Of a stretch of DNA of 64,000 bases, positions 25,294 to 34,191 are shown one piece after another. The DNA is from Crossiella sp. SN42 (GTDB taxonomy: Bacteria > Actinomycetota > Actinomycetes > Mycobacteriales > Pseudonocardiaceae). The stretch lies in NCBI RefSeq assembly GCF_023897065.1, contig NZ_JAMHIV010000001.1, positions 496,001 through 560,000 of the forward strand, given 5' to 3'. The notes beneath the pieces were generated by a model. It saw nothing but the letters and a program-made list of their open reading frames with translations. It was not told the origin of the DNA and did no database searches. Position numbers and translations under genes: made by a program. How positions within the stretch are numbered: position 1 is the stretch's first letter; every line of letters begins with the position of its first letter.

Positions 25294-26688
25294 TCAGGAC
25301 AACGCCGCCAAGGCGCACCAGCCCGCCCGCGCCCGCTGGTAGCCGTCAGCCACCTGCAACAACACCGGCTCCCCCAGCGGCGGGCCGATGAGCTGCAACC
25401 CGATCGGCAACCCGAAGCCGTCCAGCCCGACCGGCACCGACACCGCGGGCAACCCCGCCAGGTTCGCCGCCGCCGTCAGCCTGGTGTAGGCGGAGCTGAC
25501 CGGCTCCGTGGTCCCGTCCGGCCAGTCGATCGCGTCCGTCCCGGTGCGGACGGCGGTGGCCGGCACCGTTGGTGTGGCCACCAGGTCGACCTGGGTGAAC
25601 AGCTCCAGCCAGGCCGCCCGCATCAACGTCCGGACCCGTTGGGCCCGCAGGTAGTCCGTGGCCAGGGCGAACGAACCGGCCTCCAGCATCCGGCGAACCC
25701 CCTCGCCGTACCGGTCCGGCACCTGGCGCACGGTCTCATCGTGGTAGGCGCTGGCCTCCGGCACCATCAGCCCCCACAGCACCGGCAGCACCAGCTCCGC
25801 CATGGGCGCGCGCACCGGCACCACCGTGGCGCCCAGCTCCGCCAGCGCGCCGATCGCGGTGCGCACCGCGTGCTCCACCTCCGGTCGCGCCCGGTCGAAG
25901 TAGTGGTTCTCCGGCACCCCGATGCGCAGCCGGTGCAGGTCCTGGCCGAGCAGACGGCCGTAGTCCTCCCCCGGTGCGGCCAGGGAGGCCGTGTCGCGCT
26001 GGTCGTGCCCGGCGAGCATGCCCAGCACCAGCGCCGCGTCCGCCGCGGTCCTGGTCAGCACGCCGACGTGGTCAAGCGACCAGGACAGCGGCGTGATCCC
26101 GTAGCGGGGCAGCAGCCCCGCGGTCGGTTTCAGCCCGGTCACCCCGCTCAACGCCGCCGGGATGCGGGTGGAGCCCGCGGTGTCGGTGCCCAGAGCGAAG
26201 GTGGCCATGCCCGTCGCGACCGCGGCCGCGGACCCGCCGCTGGAGCCACCGGGGCTGTGTCCGGACAGCCAGGGGTTGTTCGTCTGCGGAGTGGTGACGC
26301 CGTAGGCGAACTCATCGGTGTGCGTCTTGCCGACCAGCACCGCCCCGGCCCAGGAAAGCCGTCGCACCACGGTGGCGTCGTGTTCGGGCACCCGGCCGGC
26401 GCGCACCCGCGAGCCGGAGGTGGTCGGCACCCCGGCGGTGTCGATGATGTCCTTCACCCCCACCGGGATGCCGTGCAGCGGCCCCAGGTGCCTGCCCTGG
26501 GCGAGGTCCTGTTCGGCCTGCCGGGCGGCGTGCCGGGCCTGCTCCGCGGTCCGGGTGGCGAAGGCGTTGATCCTGCCCTCGACCTGCTCGGTGCGCGCCA
26601 GCACGGACTCCAGCAACGCCACCGGGGACAGCTCCCCGCCCGCGATGGCCGCCGATGCCTCGGCGAGGGTCAGCTCATAGGCGTGCAC
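25294..26688 (-). CDS. Amidase-signature hydrolase (GatA-like)
   Basis: A 464-aa amidase with the Ser-cisSer-Lys triad context: Lys in HGIPVGVKDIIDTAGVPT, the cis-Ser in SGHSPGGSSGGSAAAVA, and nucleophile region LGTDTAGSTRIPAALSG. Length and order fit GatA/AtzF-like enzymes. The GTG at 26688 is preceded by GGGGAGA. A 59-codon GatC-like frame overlaps its start by 19 nt, so the amidase may act with a small subunit. The substrate is not evident; no amidotransferase subunit B is nearby, so a tRNA role is unlikely. Confidence 0.9.
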   Translation of the reverse strand: MHAYELTLAEASAAIAGGELSPVALLESVLARTEQVEGRINAFATRTAEQARHAARQAEQDLAQGRHLGPLHGIPVGVKDIIDTAGVPTTSGSRVRAGRVPEHDATVVRRLSWAGAVLVGKTHTDEFAYGVTTPQTNNPWLSGHSPGGSSGGSAAAVATGMATFALGTDTAGSTRIPAALSGVTGLKPTAGLLPRYGITPLSWSLDHVGVLTRTAADAALVLGMLAGHDQRDTASLAAPGEDYGRLLGQDLHRLRIGVPENHYFDRARPEVEHAVRTAIGALAELGATVVPVRAPMAELVLPVLWGLMVPEASAYHDETVRQVPDRYGEGVRRMLEAGSFALATDYLRAQRVRTLMRAAWLELFTQVDLVATPTVPATAVRTGTDAIDWPDGTTEPVSSAYTRLTAAANLAGLPAVSVPVGLDGFGLPIGLQLIGPPLGEPVLLQVADGYQRARAGWCALAALS

Positions 26689-26849
26689 GGTGTCTCCCCT
26701 GAGCCGGCGGTGTCGGGCTCGGTCTCCCCGAGCTGGAGGTCCCGCAACGTTGCCAGCACCGCGTCGAGCTGGTCCACCAGCGGTGCGATCAGGCGTCTGC
26801 GTTCCTCGGTGAGCGGCAGCCGGGTGCGGCCGCATTCGGTGACTGGCAT
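26670..26849 (-). CDS. GatC-like small subunit of the amidase (59 aa)
   Basis: A short gene preceded by GGAAGGACG and overlapping the amidase start by 19 nt. Residues 11-44 (LPLTEERRRL, VDQLDAVLATL, LGETEPDT) follow the pattern of GatC/AtzG helices and the GatC-like TEPxT turn. Small subunits of this kind wrap round amidase-signature enzymes. The assignment is by pattern and position; a search against GatC and DUF4089 profiles would decide it. Confidence 0.55.
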   Translation of the reverse strand: MPVTECGRTRLPLTEERRRLIAPLVDQLDAVLATLRDLQLGETEPDTAGSGETPCTPMS

Positions 26850-26867
26850 GGTCGTCCTTCCTTACCC

Positions 26868-26909
26868 GGGACCGCGCCCCCGCCCCCAAATCTCCAGGGG
26901 CGCGGTCCC
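26868..26909. terminator. Strong hairpin upstream of the GatC-like gene
   Basis: Perfect 13-bp stem (26868-26880 with 26897-26909) with a 16-nt loop, between the secreted-miniprotein genes and the amidase operon, both on the minus strand. It probably insulates the two, or acts as a leader attenuator for the amidase operon. Confidence 0.65.
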
Positions 26910-26964
26910 AGTGCTGCCCGTACCCGCGACGTCAGGCAGCGCTCCTCATTCGCAGGCAGGGGCA

Positions 26965-27005
26965 GGTGTCCCGCCGGGGCTTCCGGGGCCAGCCGACGGG
27001 ACACC
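26965..27005 (-). terminator. Hairpin after the SH3-like miniprotein gene
   Basis: A 9-bp stem (26965-26973 with 26997-27005) begins 9 nt after the stop at 27015. With the next hairpin it forms a tandem terminator. Confidence 0.5.
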
Positions 27006-27014
27006 GGTCCTAGG

Positions 27015-27308
27015 TCAGCAGGTGAGGAAGTCCGCGCGGATCCACACGTTCCGCAGCCCGCCCCACAGGTCCCCGTGCCGCCAGTTCTGCCCGTCGGTGC
27101 CGCGGGCAGTGACCGGCGGCGTGAGCGTCAGCCGCTGGCCCCGGTTCGCCTGGCCGAGTGAGATCCAGATCGGCCCTGGACCGGCCCGGTAGTTCACGTT
27201 GTCGGCCTTGACTGTGCACCAGTAGCTCGGCGCGGCCTGGGCCGGCGTGGCGGCGCAGGTGACCACCGCGGCGGCGGCCAGCAGGACGCCGGTGATCGTC
27301 TTCCCCAT
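27015..27308 (-). CDS. Secreted SH3-like miniprotein A
   Basis: A 97-aa precursor: signal peptide to about residue 28 (AQAAPS), then a single bacterial-SH3-like unit with two Cys and the signature WCTVKADNVNYRAGPG and RHGDLWGGLRNVWIRADFL. It is a paralogue of the next gene: both end in GDLWGG-x-NVWI-AD-L-C. Proteins of this type are common in actinomycetes and have no known function; wall binding or protease inhibition are guesses. Confidence 0.7.
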   Translation of the reverse strand: MGKTITGVLLAAAAVVTCAATPAQAAPSYWCTVKADNVNYRAGPGPIWISLGQANRGQRLTLTPPVTARGTDGQNWRHGDLWGGLRNVWIRADFLTC

Positions 27309-27324
27309 CGCTCCCCCTGGCTCG

Positions 27325-27684
27325 TCAGTCGCACACGAGCTTGTCGGCTTTGATCCACACATTGCTCCAGCCGCCCCAGAGGTCGCCCTTGTACCAGAGC
27401 TCGTTGCTCACGGGTGCGGTAGCGCGCGACCAACCCTTGTAGACCAGTCCTTGACCGGCATTGACCAGCGTGACAAAGCGGTGGGCGTCCCCAGGACCCC
27501 ACCGAACCGTGGTCTGGTTGAAGCGCACGAAGCAGTTTGCGCGCTGCTGCTCCGTGCCAGCCCGCACGGCGGTGCCGGCCTCGGGAGAGGCCACAGCCGG
27601 GGCGGCGAGCAGGCCAACCCCCAGACCGGCCACGGCCAATGCGGACAGGGCGGTGCGGGTTAGCCGGGTCATCGTCGAGTTCAT
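27325..27684 (-). CDS. Secreted SH3-like miniprotein B
   Basis: A 119-aa precursor with a signal peptide (to about AVASPEA) and an SH3-like unit containing NCFVRFNQTTVRWGPG and the C-terminal KGDLWGGWSNVWIKADKLVCD. It has two Cys, placed as in its neighbour, probably one disulfide. The ATG at 27684 has an AGGAAGG site at good spacing; 27690 is also possible. It lies 16 nt upstream of the paralogous gene, so the two form an operon. Confidence 0.7.
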   Translation of the reverse strand: MNSTMTRLTRTALSALAVAGLGVGLLAAPAVASPEAGTAVRAGTEQQRANCFVRFNQTTVRWGPGDAHRFVTLVNAGQGLVYKGWSRATAPVSNELWYKGDLWGGWSNVWIKADKLVCD

Positions 27685-27854
27685 GTGCATTTACCTTCCT
27701 GATTTCGCGAATGAGCCGATCGGGTTGTTCACCGGAATGCGGCCCATTTCCCCTCTAATCTGTCGGGCAACACCGACACTGCCGGGCAACCAGGGGTGTG
27801 GGGAGGGGTTGTCCGTCGTCACCGGGGAAGACAACGGCGAACGCAGGGGGAACT

Positions 27855-29126
27855 GTGCCGGAGATGTCGAAGATGTTCGGGGCGGAGCTGCGCGGCCGCA
27901 GGCTGGCCGCGGGCCTCTCGCTCACCGATCTGGCCCGGCAGGTGCACTACAGCAAGGGGCATCTCAGCCGGGTCGAGACCGGGCACAAGCCGCCGGGGGC
28001 GGACCTGGCCCGGCGGTGTGACGCCGTGTTCCAGGCCGACGGGGAGCTGGCCGCGCTGGCCGGGTCAAAACCGGCGGAGGACGCGGTGCCGGTGGACGGG
28101 GACGGGGAGGTGTGGCTGATGAGTCTTGGACCTGGCGGGGACAGCTGGTTCGCCCCGGTGTCCCGGCGGGAGGCGATGACCACCGGCGCGGCGGCGCTGC
28201 TCGGCGCGCGGCTGCCCGAGGTGGTGGCGCAGCGGGAGTCCACGGTCGCGGTGTTCGAGGCGATGTTCGTCCAGTACCGGCGCCTGGGCATGGTCGCGGG
28301 GCCGTCCACGGTGCTGCCCTCGGTGATCACGCAGACGCACACCCTGCGCGAGCTGGCCCGCGCCACCCCTGGCGAGACGGGCAAACGGCTGACGCTGCTG
28401 GCCGCGCGCTTCGCCGAGTACGCGGGCTGGATGGCGCAGGAAGCCGGGGACGACCGGCTGGCCATGTGGTGGACCCGCGCCTCGATGAAGCTGGCCGGCC
28501 ACCTCGGCGGCGCCGACCTCGCCGCCAACGGCCTGATCCGGCAGGCCCTGGTCACGCTCTACCGCGACGACGCGGTGCGCACCATCGACCTCGCCCGGCA
28601 AGCCCAGGCCAACGCGGACGCCTCGCCCCGCATCCACGGGCTGGCCGCGCTGCGGGAGGCGCAGGGGCACGCGCTCGCGGGGGCCTACGACGACTGCCGC
28701 CGCGCGCTGGACCGGGGCAGGCCGCTGCTGGCCGGCGCCGATGACACCGACGGGCTCAGCCTCGGCCCGGCCTCGGTCACCGACTTCACCGAGGTCATCA
28801 CCGGCTGGTGCCTGCACGACCTGGGCCGTCCGGCCGAGGCCGCCGAGGTGCTCGACCGCGCGCTGACCGCCATCCCGGCCGGTTCGCACCGCCCCAGGGC
28901 CCGCTTCGGCGCACGCCGGGCGCTCGCGCACGCCGCGGCAGGCGAGGTCGAGCACGCCTGCGCGCTCACCGCCGGTGTGCTCGACGAGGCGGCGCTGGTG
29001 GACTCCGCGACGATCCGCCAGGACCTGCGCCGGATCAGCCGTACCCTGGCCCGCTGGCACACCCACCCGCCGGTGCGCGAGCTCCAGCCCCGGCTGGCCG
29101 CGGCGCTGCAGGCCCCGCTGCCCTGA
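27855..29126 (+). CDS. XRE-family regulator with TPR-like C-domain
   Basis: A 423-aa protein. Residues 5-60 form an XRE helix-turn-helix (LRGRRLAAGLSLTDLARQV, KGHLSRVETG). The rest is alpha-solenoid of TPR type, with repeating AxxxA patterns such as DLARQAQANADASPRIHGL and PAEAAEVLDRALTAIP, similar to actinomycete regulators that bind peptides or small ligands. GTG at 27855 has a GCAGGGGG site. It precedes the TIR-STAND gene by only 34 nt and is probably its partner or regulator. Confidence 0.85.
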   Translation: MPEMSKMFGAELRGRRLAAGLSLTDLARQVHYSKGHLSRVETGHKPPGADLARRCDAVFQADGELAALAGSKPAEDAVPVDGDGEVWLMSLGPGGDSWFAPVSRREAMTTGAAALLGARLPEVVAQRESTVAVFEAMFVQYRRLGMVAGPSTVLPSVITQTHTLRELARATPGETGKRLTLLAARFAEYAGWMAQEAGDDRLAMWWTRASMKLAGHLGGADLAANGLIRQALVTLYRDDAVRTIDLARQAQANADASPRIHGLAALREAQGHALAGAYDDCRRALDRGRPLLAGADDTDGLSLGPASVTDFTEVITGWCLHDLGRPAEAAEVLDRALTAIPAGSHRPRARFGARRALAHAAAGEVEHACALTAGVLDEAALVDSATIRQDLRRISRTLARWHTHPPVRELQPRLAAALQAPLP

Positions 29127-29160
29127 CCGTCACTTCGCGCACGCCTTCTGGGGGAGCCAC

Positions 29161-32100
29161 ATGGGTGGCATTTTCATCAACTACCGCACCGGTGACGGTG
29201 ACTGGGCCGCCACGCTGATCGCCCGCGAGCTGACCACCCGCTTCGGCGCGGACAACGTGTTCTTCGCCAGCCGCTCCATCCGGCTGGGCGAGGACTTCGC
29301 CGAGAGCATCGTCGAGGGCCTGCTGCGCAGCGATGTGCTGCTGGCCGTCATCGGCCACCGGTGGGCCACGATCACCGGGCCGGACGGCCGTCCACGCGTG
29401 CAGGACCCCGAGGACTGGGTGCACCGGGAGATCGCCGAGTCCTTCAAGCGCGACATCCGGGTCATCCCGGTGTTCCTCGACGGGCGCGGCCGACTGTCCG
29501 AAGAGGACCTTCCGGCGGCCATCTCCAGGCTGGCGCGCTGCCAGTACCTGCGGCTGCACCACCGCAACGACGACCATGACATCGCCCGCCTGCTCGACGA
29601 GCTGACCGGCCTGGTGCCCGCGGTCGCCGCCACGGCCCCCGCCTCCCCGGCAGTCGCCGAGCCGCGGCCGCTGGGCGAGTGCCCCTACCGCGGCCTGCAA
29701 CCCTTCCGGGAACAGGACGCCGGGATCTTCCACGGCCGCGACCGCGAGCTGGACCGCCTGGCACAGCTGACCGCCCACCGCGACACGGTGCTGGTCGCGG
29801 GACCGTCCGGCTCTGGCAAGTCCTCCCTGGTGCGGGCCGGGCTGTGGCCGAGGCTGCGCGCGGAGGGCGCCGCGCTGGCGGTGTTCCGCCCGATCGCGGG
29901 CGTGCCGGCCCGGCAACTGCTGGCCGCGGCGATGAAACCGGTGCTCGGCCCGGACTGGGAGGACCGCCTCGCCGAGTCCGACCCCGCGGTGCTGGCCGGG
30001 TCGATCACCGCCGAGGCCGGGGACCTGGTGCTGTGCGTCGACCAGTTCGAGGAGCTGGCCGCCACCGACCCGGCTGCCGCCACCGAGCTGTTCGACCTGA
30101 TCACCCGCTTCGTCCGCGCGGCCCCGTCGCGTCCCGGCGGCGCGCCCGCGTTGCGCGCGGTCTACACGGTGCGCTCGGCGCAGCTCGACCAGCTCCGCTC
30201 CCCCGGCCTCACCCAGGCGCTGGAGGAGGCGACCGTGCACGTGCGCCCGATGACGCCGGAGCAGCTGCACGCCGTGATCACCAAGCCGGCCGAGACCGCG
30301 GGCGCGTCGTTCGAACCGGGCCTGGCCGAGCGGATCAGCACCGACGCCGCCGACGCGCCAGGACAACTCCCGCTGGTGGAGTTCACCCTGACCCGCCTGT
30401 GGGAAAGCGGCGCGCTGACCCACCAGGCCTACGACGAGCTGGGCGGCGTTGCGGGCGCGCTCGCCGGTTACGCCGAAGAGGTCTACACCCAACGCCTCTC
30501 ACCAGAGTCGCGTGCCCTGACCGAAGGCCTGCTCACCCAGCTGGCCCGTCCCGCCCCGGACGGCGGTTTCCGCCTGTCCCCGGCCCGCTTCGACCAGCTC
30601 ACCGAACCCCAGCAAGCCCTCGCCGCCGAGCTCGCCGCCGCCCGCCTGGTGGTCATCCGCCAGGACGTCGACCAGCCGGAAGTCGTTGCCCTGGCCCACG
30701 AAACCCTGGTGCACGCCTGGCAACGCCTGCACACCTGGCTACTGGCCGCCGCCGAGTTCCGCACCTGGCAGGAACAACTCCGCGTCACCCTGGCCCAGTG
30801 GCAGGACGGCCGCGACCCGGGCAGCCTGCTGCGCGGCGCCCCGCTGGCGACCGCCGAGCAGTGGTTGACAGAGACGCCGGAACGGTTGGCTGCGGTGGAA
30901 CGGGAGTACATCGCGACCAGCCGCACCTACCAGCGGCGGGGAATCCGGCGGTTGCGGGTCATCACGGCGGTGGCAGTGACCGCGGCCTTGGTCGCCGGAC
31001 TGCTGGCGGTGGTGGTGCAGCGCCGGGGCAGCGAACTGGCGCACCGCCTCGACGACGCCAACGCGACCCTGTTGGCGCAACTGGCCCGGCGGGTGGCCAA
31101 GAGCGACCCGATGACCGCGTTGCAGGCCGCCCAGGCAGCGTGGCGCACGAGGCCGGGCAATGACGAGGCCTACGGCGCGCTGCTGGAGCAGTTCCTGCCG
31201 TGGCAGCACGTCGAGAAGGTCTACCCGCCCAGGCCAGGGTTCGCCCCGGACAAGCCGCGGGCCAGCGCGGATGGCCGCGTGGTCGCGGTGGTCAACTCCG
31301 CAGGCAAGGACCAGGTCGTGGTGTGGCCGGAGGGCGATCCCGGACGTCCGTGGGTCGTGCGGACGGGGCCGGTGACCGAGCACCGGGTCAGCCCGGACGG
31401 GCGGCTGCTGGTCGTGATGACACACGATGGCGCGCTGAACGTCTGGAACATCGCCGAGAGAACCGGACCGCTGCCACTGCGGCCCGCCACACCGCACACC
31501 ACCAGCAGCGTCCGGATCAGCTCTGACAACACCACCGTCACCGTGCTGAACGGCTTCCGGCACGATCCACAAACCCTCTTCCGCTACGACCTCCGCACCC
31601 GCCAGGCCCTGCCCGGCGACCAGTTCCGTCCTTCCGAGGTCAACGACCTGCTGCCCATGGAAGGAGGGGTAGCGGTCCTCACCTCCGAGGGCCGCTACGA
31701 CATCACCCGCGTGGTGCTCCGCGATGTACGAACCGGCGCGGCGATCCGGACCTATCCGCCCAGTGTCGTACTCGGCAACGGTGCGGCCCTGGCGACCTGT
31801 GAAGCCGGGACAGTCCGGATCGTGGACACCGCATCGGGCGAGCGGCACAACTCCGGCGCGATGCCGAACTGCAAGGACCTACAGCTCATCCCGGACGCCT
31901 CCGGTGAGTTCCTGCGCATCGCCAAGTCCAGCATCGCGACGGACAGTGCGCTGCCAGCCGCCACGCGAAACGATCTGTTCCACTGGCGCAGCGGGCAGCT
32001 CAGCACGGTGCGCGCGCCAATGCTGGTCAGCGGCCTCACCGGTCCCACCTTCGTCGCGCACAAGGAGACCAGCGGCGCGGCGCGGCTGCTCGCTGTTGAC

Positions 32101-33138
32101 CGGGACATCGCGGCCCGCATCGCCGTGCCCCGACCATCTCAGCCGCCCGCGCCGATCACCGCCAGTCCGATAGCGACCGACCTGGCGATCCGCCCTGGAG
32201 CCCAGTCCTACATCCGCGCGATCACAGTGCCAAAGGGGTGGGAGCTGACTTCTTTCGACGCGAGCACCGGCGCGGTACGGGGCACTCGCCCGATCACCGA
32301 GAAGAGCCCCTCTCCCACCAGGTTCACACCGGATGGCAGCCGGGTCCTGTCCTCCGACGGCACGGCACTACACGTCCTGGACGGCGGTGACCTCGCCCTG
32401 CAGCGGAGCATCGCCCTGCCGAAGCCACCGGTGCCCGCGACACCATCCACATCAACCACCGTGGCCGTGCTGTCCAACTCCGAGGCGGTGGTGTCCCACG
32501 GCGGTCAGCTGACCCGCTGGAACCTCGACTCCGGCGAACGGATAGGCGATCCACTGCCACTGGCCGGGAACGACGCCGACCTGCGTCGGTACGCCACCCA
32601 GGCTCTGATCGAGCTCCGGCCCCAGCATCCTGGCCAGGTCGTGCTCCAAACCCACACCGCGATAGAGGTGTGGGATCTCGGGCAGCGGCGGCGGATCCGC
32701 GAACTGCCCGTGCGGACCAACGGCTTCGCCGTAGTGGATCCCACTGGCACGAAGGTGTTGGCACGCAACGACCTCAGGAAAGCCCTCGGCATCTGGGACC
32801 TCGACCGGGCGGAGGCGGTGGCGACTCTGGAGACCGAGGCGAGGAGCGTGGCCGGGTTCGACGGTCCGGTGCTCGTCACCACGGGGAGCGGCTCGATCCA
32901 GGCGTGGCGCTGGGAAAACTCGCAACTGATCGCCGAGACCCGCACGAACTTCGACAACGGCATCGTCGAGCACCGCAAACTGCACTACCTCGAACAGAAG
33001 GACGCCGTCCTGCTGACCCTCGACCTGGATCCCGACTCCTGGTTCCGGCGCCTGTGTCAGGTCAACGACCGCGAGTTCACCGAACGCGAAAGGTTATGGC
33101 TGCCCGTAGGCGCCAACACCGAACGTCCCTGCGGCTAG
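29161..33138 (+). CDS. TIR - nSTAND1 NTPase - transmembrane - beta-propeller protein
   Basis: A 1325-aa multidomain protein. A TIR domain (about 1-150) has GIFINYRTGD, VFFASRSI and WVHREIAES, the last placing a Glu where TIR NADases have theirs. The nSTAND1 block follows with CPYRGLQPF, Walker A GPSGSGKSS (about 215-225), Walker B VLCVDQFEEL and a winged-helix tail. One membrane helix (about 598-620) leads to about 650 residues of WD40-like propeller repeats. STAND proteins are switch NTPases that couple a sensor to an effector; here the propeller would sense and the TIR act. GGGGGAG precedes the ATG. Role in immunity is inferred. Confidence 0.88.
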   Translation: MGGIFINYRTGDGDWAATLIARELTTRFGADNVFFASRSIRLGEDFAESIVEGLLRSDVLLAVIGHRWATITGPDGRPRVQDPEDWVHREIAESFKRDIRVIPVFLDGRGRLSEEDLPAAISRLARCQYLRLHHRNDDHDIARLLDELTGLVPAVAATAPASPAVAEPRPLGECPYRGLQPFREQDAGIFHGRDRELDRLAQLTAHRDTVLVAGPSGSGKSSLVRAGLWPRLRAEGAALAVFRPIAGVPARQLLAAAMKPVLGPDWEDRLAESDPAVLAGSITAEAGDLVLCVDQFEELAATDPAAATELFDLITRFVRAAPSRPGGAPALRAVYTVRSAQLDQLRSPGLTQALEEATVHVRPMTPEQLHAVITKPAETAGASFEPGLAERISTDAADAPGQLPLVEFTLTRLWESGALTHQAYDELGGVAGALAGYAEEVYTQRLSPESRALTEGLLTQLARPAPDGGFRLSPARFDQLTEPQQALAAELAAARLVVIRQDVDQPEVVALAHETLVHAWQRLHTWLLAAAEFRTWQEQLRVTLAQWQDGRDPGSLLRGAPLATAEQWLTETPERLAAVEREYIATSRTYQRRGIRRLRVITAVAVTAALVAGLLAVVVQRRGSELAHRLDDANATLLAQLARRVAKSDPMTALQAAQAAWRTRPGNDEAYGALLEQFLPWQHVEKVYPPRPGFAPDKPRASADGRVVAVVNSAGKDQVVVWPEGDPGRPWVVRTGPVTEHRVSPDGRLLVVMTHDGALNVWNIAERTGPLPLRPATPHTTSSVRISSDNTTVTVLNGFRHDPQTLFRYDLRTRQALPGDQFRPSEVNDLLPMEGGVAVLTSEGRYDITRVVLRDVRTGAAIRTYPPSVVLGNGAALATCEAGTVRIVDTASGERHNSGAMPNCKDLQLIPDASGEFLRIAKSSIATDSALPAATRNDLFHWRSGQLSTVRAPMLVSGLTGPTFVAHKETSGAARLLAVDRDIAARIAVPRPSQPPAPITASPIATDLAIRPGAQSYIRAITVPKGWELTSFDASTGAVRGTRPITEKSPSPTRFTPDGSRVLSSDGTALHVLDGGDLALQRSIALPKPPVPATPSTSTTVAVLSNSEAVVSHGGQLTRWNLDSGERIGDPLPLAGNDADLRRYATQALIELRPQHPGQVVLQTHTAIEVWDLGQRRRIRELPVRTNGFAVVDPTGTKVLARNDLRKALGIWDLDRAEAVATLETEARSVAGFDGPVLVTTGSGSIQAWRWENSQLIAETRTNFDNGIVEHRKLHYLEQKDAVLLTLDLDPDSWFRRLCQVNDREFTERERLWLPVGANTERPCG

Positions 33139-33140
33139 GG

Positions 33141-33157
33141 TCAGCGGAGTCCGCTGA
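33141..33157 (+). terminator. Short hairpin after the TIR-STAND gene
   Basis: An inverted repeat (33141-33146 with 33152-33157, 5-nt loop) starts 3 nt after the stop. The stem is short, so confidence is modest. Confidence 0.4.
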
Positions 33158-33245
33158 TCTCCAGTCTCCACACGATGGTGCTCGCCAGGTCGGCGAGTTG
33201 CGGGTCGGGGCACGGGGACAGGGTGGTGGTGCCGTCCACTGGGTG

Positions 33246-33434
33246 TCAGCGAGCTTGTCCACGCCCGCGCACTCCGAGCGCGTCGCGGGGCGGGATGCTG
33301 TCGACAAGGTAGCGATTGACCGTGGTGTCCACACAGGTGCTGCCGCTGCCGTAATGGCCGTGTTCGCCGTCGTTGGGGACGCTGATCAGGCGGGGGCGCA
33401 GGGTTTCCGCAATCGCCGCGCCGTTGGGTAGCAG
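33246..33434 (-). pseudogene. Remnant of a TAP-like alpha/beta hydrolase, C-terminal piece only
   Basis: About 62 codons ending at a stop at 33246 read NGAAIAETLRPRLISV, NDGEHGHYGSGSTCVDTTV and NRYLVDSIPPRD, the classic C-terminus of tripeptidyl-aminopeptidase-like hydrolases with the catalytic His in DGEHGHYG. No upstream hydrolase sequence follows in this frame; the lipoprotein gene begins 48 nt beyond. It is a decayed fragment, probably left by recombination. Confidence 0.6.
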
Positions 33435-33482
33435 GCCCAGGCGACGGCCGGAACCAGCCGCCGAGGATGAGGAAGAAGAACT

Positions 33483-34109
33483 GTGGCAGGGAATCAAGTG
33501 GGAGTGAGCGCGACCGTCGCGAGCCTGGTGGTGCTCTGCCTGGGCGCGGCCGCCTGTGGCGGCAGGCCGATGCCGGAACTGACCTGGACCGCCTCGACGA
33601 CTCCCTCGGCCGCTGCCGCCCAGGACAAGTATGTCGAGGTCTTTCCCGGCTGCCAGGAGATCGCCGGAAAAGTTCCGGGACTGCCGCCGTTGCTGAAAGG
33701 CAGTGATGTCCCCGCGGGCGCGGACCGGGATGTCCGGTGCGAGTTCGCCCCTCCGCCCACCGGGCCGTTCGTGACGGTGCAACTGTTCTCCTGGCACAGC
33801 GATCCGAACGATCCCCGCTACCGGGCCGATGTGGGCAGGGGCCGGCACCTGGCCAGGGAGCGGTTCGCCACGAACACCGATCCCGCTGACGACGGGGTGA
33901 TCCCGGACCTGGGGTTCGGCGAGCAGGCGAAGTGGCAGCGGCCCGGCAACGGCGACGGCTGCTACCTGACCGTCCTGGACGCCAACGCCGTGTTCCTCCT
34001 CCAGTACTCGATCCTCGGCGGCACCCGGCTTGATCCGAAGTCCGAGCAGTGCCGGGGACCGCTGCGCGCACTGGCCAAACCGGTCTACGACGCGGTCCAG
34101 CCGCGGTGA
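33483..34109 (+). CDS. Lipoprotein of unknown function
   Basis: A 208-aa precursor with lipobox LGAAAC and a mature part containing four Cys and the pattern FPGCQEIAGKVPGLPPLL, reminiscent of DUF3558-type actinobacterial lipoproteins. No enzymatic motif is seen. GTG at 33483 has an AGGAAG site. It sits between the hydrolase remnant and the HIT gene without clear partners. Confidence 0.7.
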   Translation: MAGNQVGVSATVASLVVLCLGAAACGGRPMPELTWTASTTPSAAAAQDKYVEVFPGCQEIAGKVPGLPPLLKGSDVPAGADRDVRCEFAPPPTGPFVTVQLFSWHSDPNDPRYRADVGRGRHLARERFATNTDPADDGVIPDLGFGEQAKWQRPGNGDGCYLTVLDANAVFLLQYSILGGTRLDPKSEQCRGPLRALAKPVYDAVQPR

Positions 34110-34191
34110 CCCAGCCGAATCCCTACCCACCCCACTGCGTACCGGGCATTCTTGATCTCCACGACCGGGACCGCACAAGGAGTGGTGAACC

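Noticed and set aside
25165-27192. A 675-codon open frame on the plus strand across the amidase gene
   Set aside because: It is the antisense of the amidase and neighbouring genes, low in complexity and with no domain.
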